Assembly (NCBI GenBank): GCA_021234155.1
Contig: JAJEKV010000002.1
Span: 4,535,795-4,599,794, forward strand
Origin: Isoetes taiwanensis
Taxonomy: Eukaryota; Streptophyta; Lycopodiopsida; Isoetales; Isoetaceae
DNA length: 64,000 nucleotides
Direction of reading: 5' to 3'
In this document: positions 22,220 to 31,990 of the stretch, one piece after another
Layout of the letters: each line of letters starts with the position of its first letter
Numbering within the stretch: the stretch's first letter is position 1
Program-made: the position numbers and the translations under genes
The notes under the pieces: model-generated
Told to the model about the DNA's origin: nothing
The model's database searches: none
The model's input: the letters and a program-made list of their open reading frames with translations, nothing else

Positions 22220-23227
22220 CCTGAAATATACAAGTCTAAGACAAGATATCTAGACATTTAAGACTAGACATTCCATTTGGAATAAACAGTCTTTATAAGT
22301 GCAACCCTAGATAGGATTTGGTGCAAAAAACCTACCCAAGCCTTGAGAAGGATCGGAAAAGAGTACATTTTGACCAAAAAGAATGTTTTGTCAATCTTAA
22401 AGAACAATACTTGACTTCGGATATTTTAGCCAATATAAAAGAAACTAAGTGAAAGAGGCACATGAATAAAGTTTGGCAGAATCCTTGGATAAGATATTGG
22501 AAAGCATATATGGTTGAAATAACAGCATATCACTTAAAAAATAGAACTTAGATAATTTAAGAAATTAAACAATTTGGTAACAACAATTTAATCATAACTC
22601 TCAAGATGTAGTGAATTAAGAAACAATAGAGCCTGTAACGTAACACTATTTTAATGAAAAACATGAATATTATTAAATTATCATATGTTTATAGACAAAA
22701 AATAGGACAAATATATCCATCATTTAAGAGTAATGCCAGGAAGCATTCATTGTAGATGTCAAAATAGATAAAATAGGACTTATTTAAATCCAACCAGAGA
22801 TAGCGTAATATCACTTAGAATAGGAGGTTCATAGTAATAGATTTGCCAATCCACTTAGAGTCGTGTCAAATATAATAAAGCAAAATCTTTGCTCCGAAAA
22901 ACACCAAGCAAATGCATGGAGGGTTCAGTCCGGTTACCTGTACCACAAGAAATTAGACAAGCATTAGAATGGTTGCTAACAACAGGGTAACAGGTAAGCA
23001 ATGGACAAAACCGGCTTATCGCCTTTCACCATAATAACTTAGTAACATATTTAGATTTAATTTGATAGCCCAAACAAGAGAAAACATGAGAACACAATTA
23101 ATCAGAAAAGGATATAAGCCGAGAAGCCACAGCTGGGAATAAGGGAATGATAGATATGGACAAACACTAGATCGGTACAGCAGAAAGAGAAGCAACTGGG
23201 AACACAATAAAATAGAAGGCTAGGAAT

Positions 23228-23408
23228 GTTTTCTAAGAGATCATTAGCCAAATCAGGAACAAATTCTGAAAGTATTTCTTTGAAGATGTCTCTTATGCTG
23301 AATTTTTCCAAGGATTTACAAAAGAACGTACTATGAACCACTTTACATTTAGTTTTCGTACTGTCTGATATAAGGTGCTTTTTTCCGTTGACGTCTTTGA
23401 TCACAGAC
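23228..23408 (-). pseudogene. RT exon D fragment (unit 5)
   Basis: First 60 codons of the RT exon with no internal break, then intron DNA. It would end the chimeric transcript that begins at 27680. Confidence 0.85.
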
Positions 23409-23733
23409 CTTGTGTTTTGAATTTGATCCTAAAAAAAGTTTTTAATAGTATTTTAGTGTCTATAGAATTTCAAAAAGCAAGAAACAAGCCTAAAATCAAA
23501 AAGTCATCATGGGGACGAGAGCCACATTGATTAGGGAAACGTAAGTAGACTGTTTGACACAGCCAAAAATAGGTATAAAAGTTTTTTGAATTCTTGAGAT
23601 CACACCAAGGAAAAACTCTTTTCATAAAACCCTTGGTGGACATGAATGTCTTATATTAGTGAGAAGAAATAGTAGCGACCAGCAATTTAAATAACACATA
23701 TAGAAGAAGTAGTATTGAATTTCAAGTACTAAC

Positions 23734-25282
23734 CTTGTAATGTCTCAGATAGTTCAAATTTTAGTAGCATCCTTTTGTTCCAGGGTGAGATCTTTATTGC
23801 CGCCTTTGGTCACCGAGTATTCGTCATTGGAAGAAGTATCACCATGTTTGCTTTTTTTATTTCGAGGGTGTCTTCTTTTGAACTGTGAGAAAAGTCTAGG
23901 GTCCATAGTGACCCTCGGTGGCCGTTTTGGTGAGAATAAACCCGAAGATATACTGCTACTCATGCTTTCTTTTTTATCAAAAGGTGCTTTCTTTTTAGAC
24001 ATCTGTTCAACCCTGAAAGCAACTGGTCGAAGAGTCTTTTCTGCAATGTCAGCCAATTTTGTATTGCCAAACGCTGGCTTTAGATCACTGTTTGGTGCTT
24101 CTGCATATGAGAGGGTCATACTAATAAAAACTCCTCGACTTGAGGTAGGAAAGGTATGCCAAAACAAATTTGGTTTAAGTATATTATGTAACATTTTGGT
24201 AAGTCCAACCATCTTTGCCATTGAGAGGCACAAGGAAATCTGAGAATCCAAGTTATTTAGTATGACGGGGCGGCATGATCAATCCAAACAATTCCATTCG
24301 CAATCAGTCTTATCATTTTTCTTTAAATCTTTCTCACATCCACAAGTAAGAAAGGGGCAGTGCGTCCTCCATATTTTTTTGAAGAAGAACCCATCTCTCT
24401 TGTCGTTAGAATATGCCATATTACCTTTCTGGCTGACATGTAGAGCAGAATTGAATAGGCAAGGTTGGTCAAAAAAGTCCGACTTAAAAGGTAAAGCAAC
24501 TTCCGTTTTAGTAAAGTATTTGTCCAGTTTAGATGCTTTAACAGTGGCAGATCTAATTTCATCATTAGTGATGCCTGTCAGGGCTTTCCAAGTGTCTACG
24601 CAAATAGGGGCAATGGCCCCAAAATTCTGACTCTTCCAAATTGCATGGTCCCAGGCTGCAGCATAGCATTCAACATTCTGTTCAGGTAAAATAGGAAATT
24701 TTGAGGAATTTTGTAATGTTAAGGTAGGAACTTCATCCTGATCATCCAAATCCTCACTACCAGAATCATTGATTTTGTCAATTTCATCTTCGTCCAGAAG
24801 ATCTTCATCAGAGAAGAGGCAGTTTTTAACATCATTTTTCAAGAAAGAATCAAATTAAGCATTACAGGTTCAACTTGGAGTGAAGACTTCATTTCATGCA
24901 CATTTTCCAGATGAGTAAGTCCAATCAAAAACTTTTTTCCTAAATCATCTTCATTGCAAGTTCGGGCAAAGAGAACAGCTTCCATCTCACCATAAATTTT
25001 AGATATCAGAGTTTTACAAATCTCTAGTTTGTAATTTGCACACTTCATCTTTTGAAATATAGCAAACCATCCGTTAAATCCAAGATAACTTACAGGTGAT
25101 CTGTTCTTGTCTAGCAGGCCTTTCTCTTTAAGAGTGATGAACTCATGAATGTCCTTGTTTTTGATGCACGCAATCAACGTTTGAACCGCAAAGTTTGGAC
25201 TAGAAATACCGCACATATGATAATTTAATGTCATGAGCTCTTTTATCCAAACATTGTTCAGATCACATTTGTCATCCTTATC
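23734..25282 (-). pseudogene. ORF1-like exon C (unit 5), best N-terminal half
   Basis: Open from the acceptor at 25282 for about 145 codons (through GLTHLENVHEMKSSLQVEP), then in a second block of 187 codons at 24279-24842 and a third of 165 at 23754-24251. The shifts at about 24850, 24290 and 23880 coincide with CAG/CTG clusters that differ in every unit. The central part is strongly acidic (SDEDLLDEDEID, SEDLDDQDE, 24735-24815). Joining the readable parts of units 1 and 5 indicates a protein segment of about 515 residues. Confidence 0.75.
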
Positions 25283-27198
25283 CTGAAAACATTGTAAAGT
25301 ATACATAACGTTAGTTAATTATTTAGGTAGCACCATGATCCTAAATCAAGGTTCTAAGTTAAACTTAGAAGTTGGAGTAACATTAAAAAACCCCCAAGCC
25401 TGAAATATACAAGTCTAAGACAAGATATCCAGACATTTAAGACTAGACATTCCATTTGGAATAAACAGTCTTTATAAGTGCAACCCTAGATAGGATTTGG
25501 TGCAAAAAACCTACCCAAGCCTTGAGAAGGATCGGAAAAGAGTACATTTTGACCAAAAAGAATGTTTTGTCAATCTTAAAGAACAATAACAGCTTCCAGA
25601 TATTTTAGCCAATATAAAAGAAACTAAGTGAAAGAGGCACATGAATAGAGTTTGGCAGAATCCTTGGATAAGATATTGGAAAGCATATATGGTTGAAATA
25701 ACAAAGATATCACTTAAAAAATAGAACTTAGATAATTTAAGAAATTAAACAATTTGGTAACAACAATTTAATCATAACTCTCAAGATGTAGTAGATTAAG
25801 AAACAATAGAGCACGTAACGTAACACTATTTTAATGAAAAACAGGAATATTATTAAATTATCATATGTTTATAGACAAAAAATAGGACAAATATATCCAT
25901 CATTTAAGAGTAATGCCAGGAAGCATTCATTGTAGATGTCAAAATAGATAAAATAGGACTTATTTAAATCCAACCAGAGATAGCAGAATATCACCAAATA
26001 GGAGGTTCATAGTAATAGATTTGCCAATCCACTTAGAGTCGCGGTCAAATATAATAAAGCAAAATCTTTGTTCGAAAAACACCAAGCAAATGCATGGAGG
26101 GTTCGGTCCAGGTTACTGTACCACAAGAAATTAGACAAGCATTAGAATGGTTGCTAACAACAGGGTAACAGGTAAGCAATGGACAAAACCGGCTTATCGC
26201 CTTTCACCATAATAACTTAGTAACATATTTAGATTTAATTAACAAGAGAAAACATGAGAACACAATTAATCAGAAAAGGATATAAGCCGAGAAGCCACAG
26301 CTGGGAATAAGGGAATGATAGATATGGACAAACACTAGATCGGTAAAGCAGAAAGAGAAGCAACTGGGAACACAATAAAATAGAAAACAACAAGGCTAGG
26401 AATGAAATTATGCCACGAGCTACAAGAATCTTAAAAACTAGAAATAATAAGCTTAAGAAGGATCACATGTGGTAAGGACTGAAAATATGTCTTGATTTTC
26501 TAAGGTCACGTAACTTAAAAAACTGGAAATAACTAGATAATGAAGGATAAGAAAAAACTTCACAATCTGGATAAGTTCCTGTCTAAAAAGGTGTATCTAT
26601 CTAGGACCACTTTGGTGCTATGAAAAAAAAGGAAACCGTGTAAGTATGCAGCTAGAGAACAAGGTAACATAAGTATAGAAAGGACAAGGAGCTCAAGAAG
26701 AGGATAAATCAGAGATAAATTAGGCTGTTCAATGGTTCATTAAGACATAACGTGACAACTGAGTAGAGGAAGATAACAATATATGAAACGAAATTGAGCC
26801 CTGAACTATAACTACATTAGTAACAAAAAAATTGGATTCCAAGGGTTAAAATAGATAAAATATTAAGGCTCACTGAACTCAAAAGTTCTAGATTAACAAA
26901 CTTTCGTTAGGATATAAAGGGCGGCAAGAACATAATTTAACTAGAGTAACATAAAGAAAACAATGAATAAATAAACCAAAGGCCAGGGGTTACTTTAGAT
27001 CAGGGAATTCATACTATCTTTAGATCTATTTAACTGTTATATTTCTGAAAACCCAGAGTAACTAGGTTACATACGCTTAACAATGTCATTCTATAAACAA
27101 TATAGACAACTAGACAACTAGTTAAATAGCATTAGTATTCAGAAAAAACAGGATATCATATTGTATTCACAGAAATGAAATTTAATTCAATATGAAAC
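25283..27198 (-). other. Long intron between exons B and C (1.9 kb)
   Basis: It opens with CAG|GTTTCATA (donor, 27198) and closes with a CTAAC branch-site-like motif about 25 bases before TTTTCAG (acceptor, 25283). It is AT-rich with no frame longer than about 70 codons. Both neighbouring exons are in phase 0 at the join, which supports splicing. It contains the anchor used to delimit units and a small direct repeat 'ctagacaactagacaactag' near 27107. Confidence 0.65.
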
Positions 27199-27680
27199 CT
27201 GAATGGGATCGGTTGCCTGCCACGGAGTTCCAGTTTGAGCATCAGTAGGGATATTAGGCATGGGATTAGGATTTTCTTGGCTATCAGCAATAACCACCAA
27301 TTGGGCAACACCAGCAGGAATAACAGAAGTAGGAGTAGAGGAACACGCTCCCAATATTGAGCTGTCATCTCCTTCAAGCCCATGAATGCTTTTGGCTTTT
27401 GTATGTTTGTGAAAATCAAACAAATTTTTCCTTTTTTCTGCCATCTTCTTCTCTTCTTTCAATCTGTGAATGGTGGCTTTATTTAATCCACCTTTCTTTC
27501 TTCCCATAAATCTTTCCAAACATGAGATAGCGGCAAAATGTGCAGTAACGATGAAAATAATCTTTGCCACTTGATTTAAATAAGAGTAAACGACCTAAAT
27601 CTTACCCTTGCAGGTGTCGATCCATCTGTTTGATGCAAATCCGTGGCCTTGCCAGCACATGCAAGCTCGATTGAAGACAT
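27199..27680 (-). CDS. Leader exons A and B of the array gene (unit 6)
   Basis: Exon A: ATG at 27680, 25 codons (MSSIELACAGKATDLHQTDG...), ending AGG|GTAAGAT, a strong donor at 27605. Exon B: about 27550 to 27199, with a lysine-rich start (GRKKGGLNKATIHRLKEEKK) then a Ser/Pro/Asp-rich tail, ending in CAG|GTTTCATA. The acceptor of exon B is best seen in units 9 and 11 (ttttcag). The implied A-B intron is only about 55 bases, which is short for a plant, so exon A might instead be an upstream frame, with translation starting at MGRKKGG (27507). The next exon C is the one in unit 5, giving a truncated product with no RT. Function unknown. Confidence 0.5.
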
Positions 27681-27707
27681 CTGTGGCCCTTCCGCTTCCC
27701 AGTTCGT

Positions 27708-27725
27708 AACCCTAAAATTAGGGTT
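27708..27725. promoter_or_regulatory. Telomere-like inverted repeat (telo-box type)
   Basis: aaccctaa at 27708-27715 and ttagggtt at 27718-27725 are separated by aa. On the minus strand this gives AAACCCTAA, the plant telo-box, 28-45 bases upstream of the exon A ATG. The element is perfectly conserved in all six leader regions: 27708, 34409, 41124, 47889, 54606 and 61362. Confidence 0.6.
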
Positions 27726-27917
27726 TAACCATGGAAGGAAAAAAAATCGTTGATACTGTTTTTTCTTGAAAAAAAGGGGAATAGTTAAAAATGAGGTCAT
27801 TTTCTTAAATAAATTATGATATTTTTTAATGAAATGGAACATGTACAAACAAGTGGAGTATATTAATTAGTTTAGCTTTAGCTGGCCCATTAGGTGTTTG
27901 TTTTTCCTACATAACAG

Positions 27918-27925
27918 TATATATA
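27918..27925 (-). promoter_or_regulatory. TATA-like run
   Basis: Minus strand TTTTTTTATATATACTG, with tatatata at 27918-27925, 238 bases upstream of the exon A ATG. It is the only TATA-like element in the 404-base gap and is present in all units with minor changes. Confidence 0.4.
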
Positions 27926-27939
27926 AAAAAAGCCTTCCT

Positions 27940-28020
27940 CCTACCTCAGATTGGTAGGCCCCTATGAGTCTATTCAAGACTAAACAATTGCAACAGGGAG
28001 AGCAGGGCCCTGTTGCAACA
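27940..28020. terminator. Two consecutive hairpins after the RT stop
   Basis: Hairpin 1: cctacc (27940-27945) pairs with ggtagg (27953-27958), 7-base loop. Hairpin 2: ttgcaacaggg (27990-28000) pairs with ccctgttgcaa (28010-28020), 11 perfect pairs with a 9-base loop. They lie 65-145 bases after the RT stop on the minus strand, so they would be in the 3' untranslated part of the RNA. The whole block is repeated clean at 54850-54925. The role (3' end formation, RT priming or a DNA terminus) is not known. Confidence 0.55.
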
Positions 28021-28084
28021 CAGGGACCCTACTCAACCCATCTAAAGCAATGAACACATTCACAATGTAAATGGAACAGGGAAC

Positions 28085-30119
28085 TTACAAAATTCTTTTG
28101 AGGATATAAGATAGGTCCGCAATATCAAAGGGTAAGCCTGGAAAATTGTTAATCTTGAGTGTACGAAGAACAATCCTGATGATGTCCGTTCTTCGAAAAC
28201 CATTGTCGCAGAATGTAGAAATTAAGTCAGAAATGTCTTCAGCCGCCATTAGACAATTTGAATGGGCATATACAAAGGGAAAAATCTGCGAAATGATGAC
28301 TTTAGAGGCTTGGCCATAAGGCCTACACCCCTCAGCTTTGATGAACCTGTTAACTTTAAACTTTAGTTTCCTCCTTTTGTCATATCTGGAATACTGGTAG
28401 AGGCCAATATTTGGATCTAAAACTTGGATGGTAACATTGAGAAAGTCAATCTTGGTCCCCACCTTAGAATCACTTCTATAAACAGTTTCATCTTTAATCC
28501 CAATGAGGTTCATATTATAGATGGTACAGTCAGACTCTACGGAAAAGAATTCTTCAAGATCTCCACCATTGATCACACAAAGATCATCAATATATCTAGA
28601 GGAACATTGGAATCTTGAGATATCTTTAAATCTTTTTAATTTTGCCAACCTAGCAATGAACCTAAGTTCAAACCAAGCAAGATAAAGGTTACACCAAGCA
28701 GGACTGCAAGAAAATCCCATTGGTATACCTTTTCTTTGCCTCCAAATCTGGGAACCCATTTGAAGATAGCAGTGGCATAGCAGCCAGCTATTAATTCTGC
28801 AAAAATCCTGTCTGGAAATAATCAGACCTCGGGTTGTTTCATCATTGATCTTTCTCCATTTTACCCTGTAGGAACCAGCAACTTTATTGACCATTAACTG
28901 AGTGAGAGGAGCTTTGTGAGACATGTAGTCCCATACTAGATAAGCCACATCACTAATAACTTCCACAATTCCATCTTCTCCCTCAAGGGGAATATTTTCG
29001 TAGCATCTAGTGATGTCAATAGAGAATACATTGTAGATTTTGGAAGGAAGGTTTAGAACAAAGTCAAAAGCAGAGTTTATAAGCCAGCAAGGATTAACTT
29101 TACTTTTTAACCACAATCTAATTTCAGATGTGTTCCAATGGCACACAGCCGGCCATAGCTCCACAAAATTATTCAACATAGCAGTCAAAAGATCCGAGAT
29201 TTCCGTAAAAATTGTACTATGGGCATTAGATAGCCATCTATACTCACCCTTGTGGGCTTTAAAGATACCCATGAGGTATGGCAGTCTGTTGCTAGCAGGT
29301 TCCTGTAATCCTGAGAAGCTAGTAATGTCATGAACACATTTAGCTTTAATCTCAATAGCGCTTAAAGTAATAGTTTCAAAATCTGAACTGCCAAGTCTGA
29401 TTAAAGCCATTTCTCTAATATGGTACTGGCAAATGAAGGATGCATTATTTCCAGCTTTGTCTATCTCTGAAATATAAAGGTTCTTCAGCAACCATATTAT
29501 ATTTTTCTTTACATTAGCATCATCCCATAAAAACCTTTTAGGATCTAAGCTGTTTCTGAAGCTAGTTATCCTGACTTTAGCTAGATTTATCAGTTTATCT
29601 TTAATGCTCTTAATTTCCCCTTCTGATACTTGTAACAAGTTGTATTGATGTATAGAGAAGAACTGTTCAACTGTAGCCTTGAAATCCATTAAGAATTTAT
29701 CAGTGTTGAGAGCACCATCTGGTATATGATTGAGTCCGTAAGATAAGGCCATCCTGAGTTTAGGGCAGTGAACAATTTCCAGATCCATGGTACGAATGTG
29801 TCCAATAGTAGGATCAACAAATTTAGCTAAGCTTGGATTTTTACAAGGACATTTCTTTGGGAAGCCATCTGCAAATACCTCAAAAGGTTTATACAGTTTG
29901 TCTCTTAGTTGATCAATATATCTCCATCCAAACATGGTGTTTTCTAAGAGATCATTAGCCAAATCAGGAACAAATTCTGAAAGTATTTCTTTGAAGATGT
30001 CTCTTATGCTGAATTTTTCCAAGGATTTACAAAAGAACGTACTATGAACCACTTTACATTTAGTTTTCGTACTGTCTGATATAAGGTGCTTTTTTCCGTT
30101 GACGTCTTTGATCACAGAC
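28085..30119 (-). CDS. Penelope-related reverse transcriptase, exon D, intact
   Basis: A frame of 678 codons with no stop until TAA at 28085-28087. It has no ATG start: from GTG 30115 it reads VIKDVNGKK, and upstream it runs to a splice acceptor (AG|GTC at 30119, or TTTTTAG|GAT at 30139). Counting from 30115: a block with PYLMGIFKAHKG..R (279-293); motif A FSIDITRCYENIP with Asp 367; motif B RKGIPMGFSCSPAWCNLYL (461-479); motif C RYIDDLCVI with the Asp pair 510-511 (28583-28594); FLNVTI (558-563); and a C-terminal helix-rich part resembling the PLE thumb (ISQIFPF..., GFRRTDI). This order and the motif A wording (D..R.YENIP) match Penelope-like elements rather than LINE, LTR or telomerase enzymes. 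No GIY-YIG endonuclease follows. It probably copies its own RNA, with ORF1 as partner. Confidence 0.85.
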
Positions 30120-30443
30120 CTTGTGTTTTGAATTTGATCCTAAAAAAAGTTTTTAATAGTATTTTAGTGTCTATAGAATTTCAAAACCAAGAAACAAGCC
30201 TAAAATCAAAAGTCATCGAAGGGGGACGAGCCACAATCGATTAGGGAAACGTAAGTAGACTGCTTGACACAGCCAAAAATAGGTATAAAAGTTTTTTGAA
30301 TTCTTGAGATCACACCAAGGAAAAACTCTTTTCATAAAACCCTTGGTGGACATGAATGTCTTATATTAGTGAGAAGAAATAGTAGCGACCAGCAATTTAA
30401 ATAACACATATAGAAGAAGTAGTATTGAATTTCAAGTACTAAC
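30120..30443 (-). other. Intron between exons C and D (0.3 kb)
   Basis: Donor AAG|GTTAGTA at 30443; the acceptor is either the first AG after a T run (30140) or a second AG 20 bases on (30120). Donor AAG|GTTAGTA with the second acceptor keeps phase (…DITR-SVIKDV…). A weaker donor TTA|GTACTT with the first acceptor also keeps phase. Without splicing, the exon C frame reads a hydrophobic tail of about 35 residues and stops. The same interval is present in every unit that has C and D. Confidence 0.55.
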
Positions 30444-31990
30444 CTTGTAATGTTCAGATAGTTCTTGGTAGCATCCTTTTGTTCCGTGGTGAGATCTTTA
30501 TTGCCGCCTTTGGTCACCGAAAGTATTCGCTCATTGGAAGAAGTATCACCATGTTTGCTTTTTTATTTCCGTGTGTACCGCCAAGCAACTGAAAAGTCTA
30601 GGGTCCATAGTGACCTCTGTGGCCGCTTTGGTGAGAATAAACCCAAGATATACCGCTACTCATGCTTTCTTTTTTTTTATCAAAGGTGCTTTCTTTTTAG
30701 ACATCTGTTCAACCCCGAAAAGCAACCGGGTCGAAGAGTCTTTTTCGCAATGTCACCTAATTTTGTATTGCCAAACGCTGCCTTTAGATCACTGTTTGGT
30801 GCTTCTGCATATGAGAGGGTCATACTAATAAAAACTCTCCTGACTTCGAGGTAGGAAAGGTATGCCAAAACAAATTTGGTTTAAGTATATTATGTAACAT
30901 TTTGGTAAGTCCAACCATCTTTGCCATTGAGAGGCACAAGGAAATACGTAATCCAAGTTATTTAGTATGAAACTGCACGGCATGATCAATCCAAACAATT
31001 CCACTTCCGCAATCGGGCCTTATCATTTTTTCTTTAAATCTTTCTCACATCCACAAGTAAGAAAGGGGCAAGTCGTCCTCCATATTTTTTTGAAGAAGAA
31101 CCCATCTCTCTTGTCGTTAGAATATGCCATATTACCTTTCTGGCTGACATGTAGAGCAGAATTGAATAGGCAAGGTTGGTCAAAAAAGTCCGACTTAAAA
31201 GGTAAAGCAACTTCCGTTTTAGTAAAGTATTTGTCCAGTTTAGATGCTTTAACAGTGGCAGATCTAATTTCATCATTAGTGATGCCTCGCCGGCTTTCCA
31301 AGTGTTCATTTAAATAGGGGCAATGGCCCCAAAATTCTGACTCTTCCAAATTGCATGGTCCCAGGCTGCAGCATAGCATTCAACATTCTGTTCAGGTAAA
31401 ATAGGAAATTTTGAGGAATTTTGTAATGTTAAGGTAGGAACTTCATCCTGATCATCCAAATCCTCACTACCAGAATCATTGATTTTGTCAATTTCATCTT
31501 CGTCCAGAAGATCTTCATCAGAGAAGAGGCAGTTTTTAACATCATTTTTCAAGAAAGAATCGCAAAGCATTTCGTGTTCAACTTGGAGTGAAGACTTCAT
31601 TTCATGCACATTTTCCGATATGAGTAAGTCCAATCAAAACTTTTTCCTAAATCATCTTCATTGCAAGTTCGAGCAAAGAGAACAGCTTCCATCTCACCAT
31701 AAATTTTAGATATCAGAGTTTTACAAATCTCTAGTTTGTAATTTGCACACTTCATCTTTTGAAATATAGCAAACCATCCGTTAAATCCAAGATAACTTAC
31801 AGGTGATCTGTTCTTGTCTAGCAGGCCTTTCTCTTTAAGAGTGATGAACTCATGAATGTCCTTGTTTTTGATGCACATTAATCAACGTTTGAACCACAAA
31901 GTTTGGACTAGAAATACCGCACATATGATAATTTAATGTCATGAGCTCTTTTATCCAAACATTGTTCAGATCACATTTGTCATCCTTATC
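30444..31990 (-). pseudogene. ORF1-like exon C of the gene with the intact RT (unit 6)
   Basis: Open pieces cover 31597-31878, 31310-31633 and 31023-31379, then shorter ones to 30444. Acidic block near 31450-31535, Cys cluster near 31035-31075, basic tail near 30540-30640. The 30465-31020 part is full of CAG/CTG-centred changes, but 31080-31600 matches units 1 and 5 exactly for long runs. If those changes are read errors, this exon with exon D forms one complete protein. I do not recognise the family. Confidence 0.65.

Larger units (their letters stand above)
22220..25398 (-). repeat. Array unit 5, short type alpha (3.18 kb)
   Basis: Same deletion as units 1 and 3, with the junction at about 23226-23229. 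It borders the first full unit, whose leader exons can splice into this unit's exon C. Confidence 0.85.
27681..28084 (-). promoter_or_regulatory. Intergenic promoter / 3' end module (unit 6)
   Basis: 404 bases between the RT stop and the next leader ATG. Read on the minus strand they contain the strong hairpin (27990-28020), a weaker hairpin (27940-27958), a TATA-like run (27918-27925) about 240 bases before the ATG, and the telomere-like inverted octamers (27708-27725). It presumably serves both as the 3' end of one gene and as the promoter of the next. No AATAAA signal is visible after the RT stop. Confidence 0.55.

Noticed and set aside
27920-28040. Helitron terminus (3' hairpin followed by CTRR)
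   Set aside because: No CTRR sits at the right distance after either hairpin on either strand, and no Rep/helicase gene is present.
28424-28618. 64-codon plus frame found in most units (also 35115, 41839, 55321, 62065)
   Set aside because: It is antisense to the RT motif C region and exists only because that coding strand is conserved.
28085-30119. Telomerase reverse transcriptase
   Set aside because: No TEN, CP or QFP/T motifs precede the RT core, and motif wording (GIPMGFSCSPAWCN, YIDD, FLNVTI) fits Penelope-like enzymes better.
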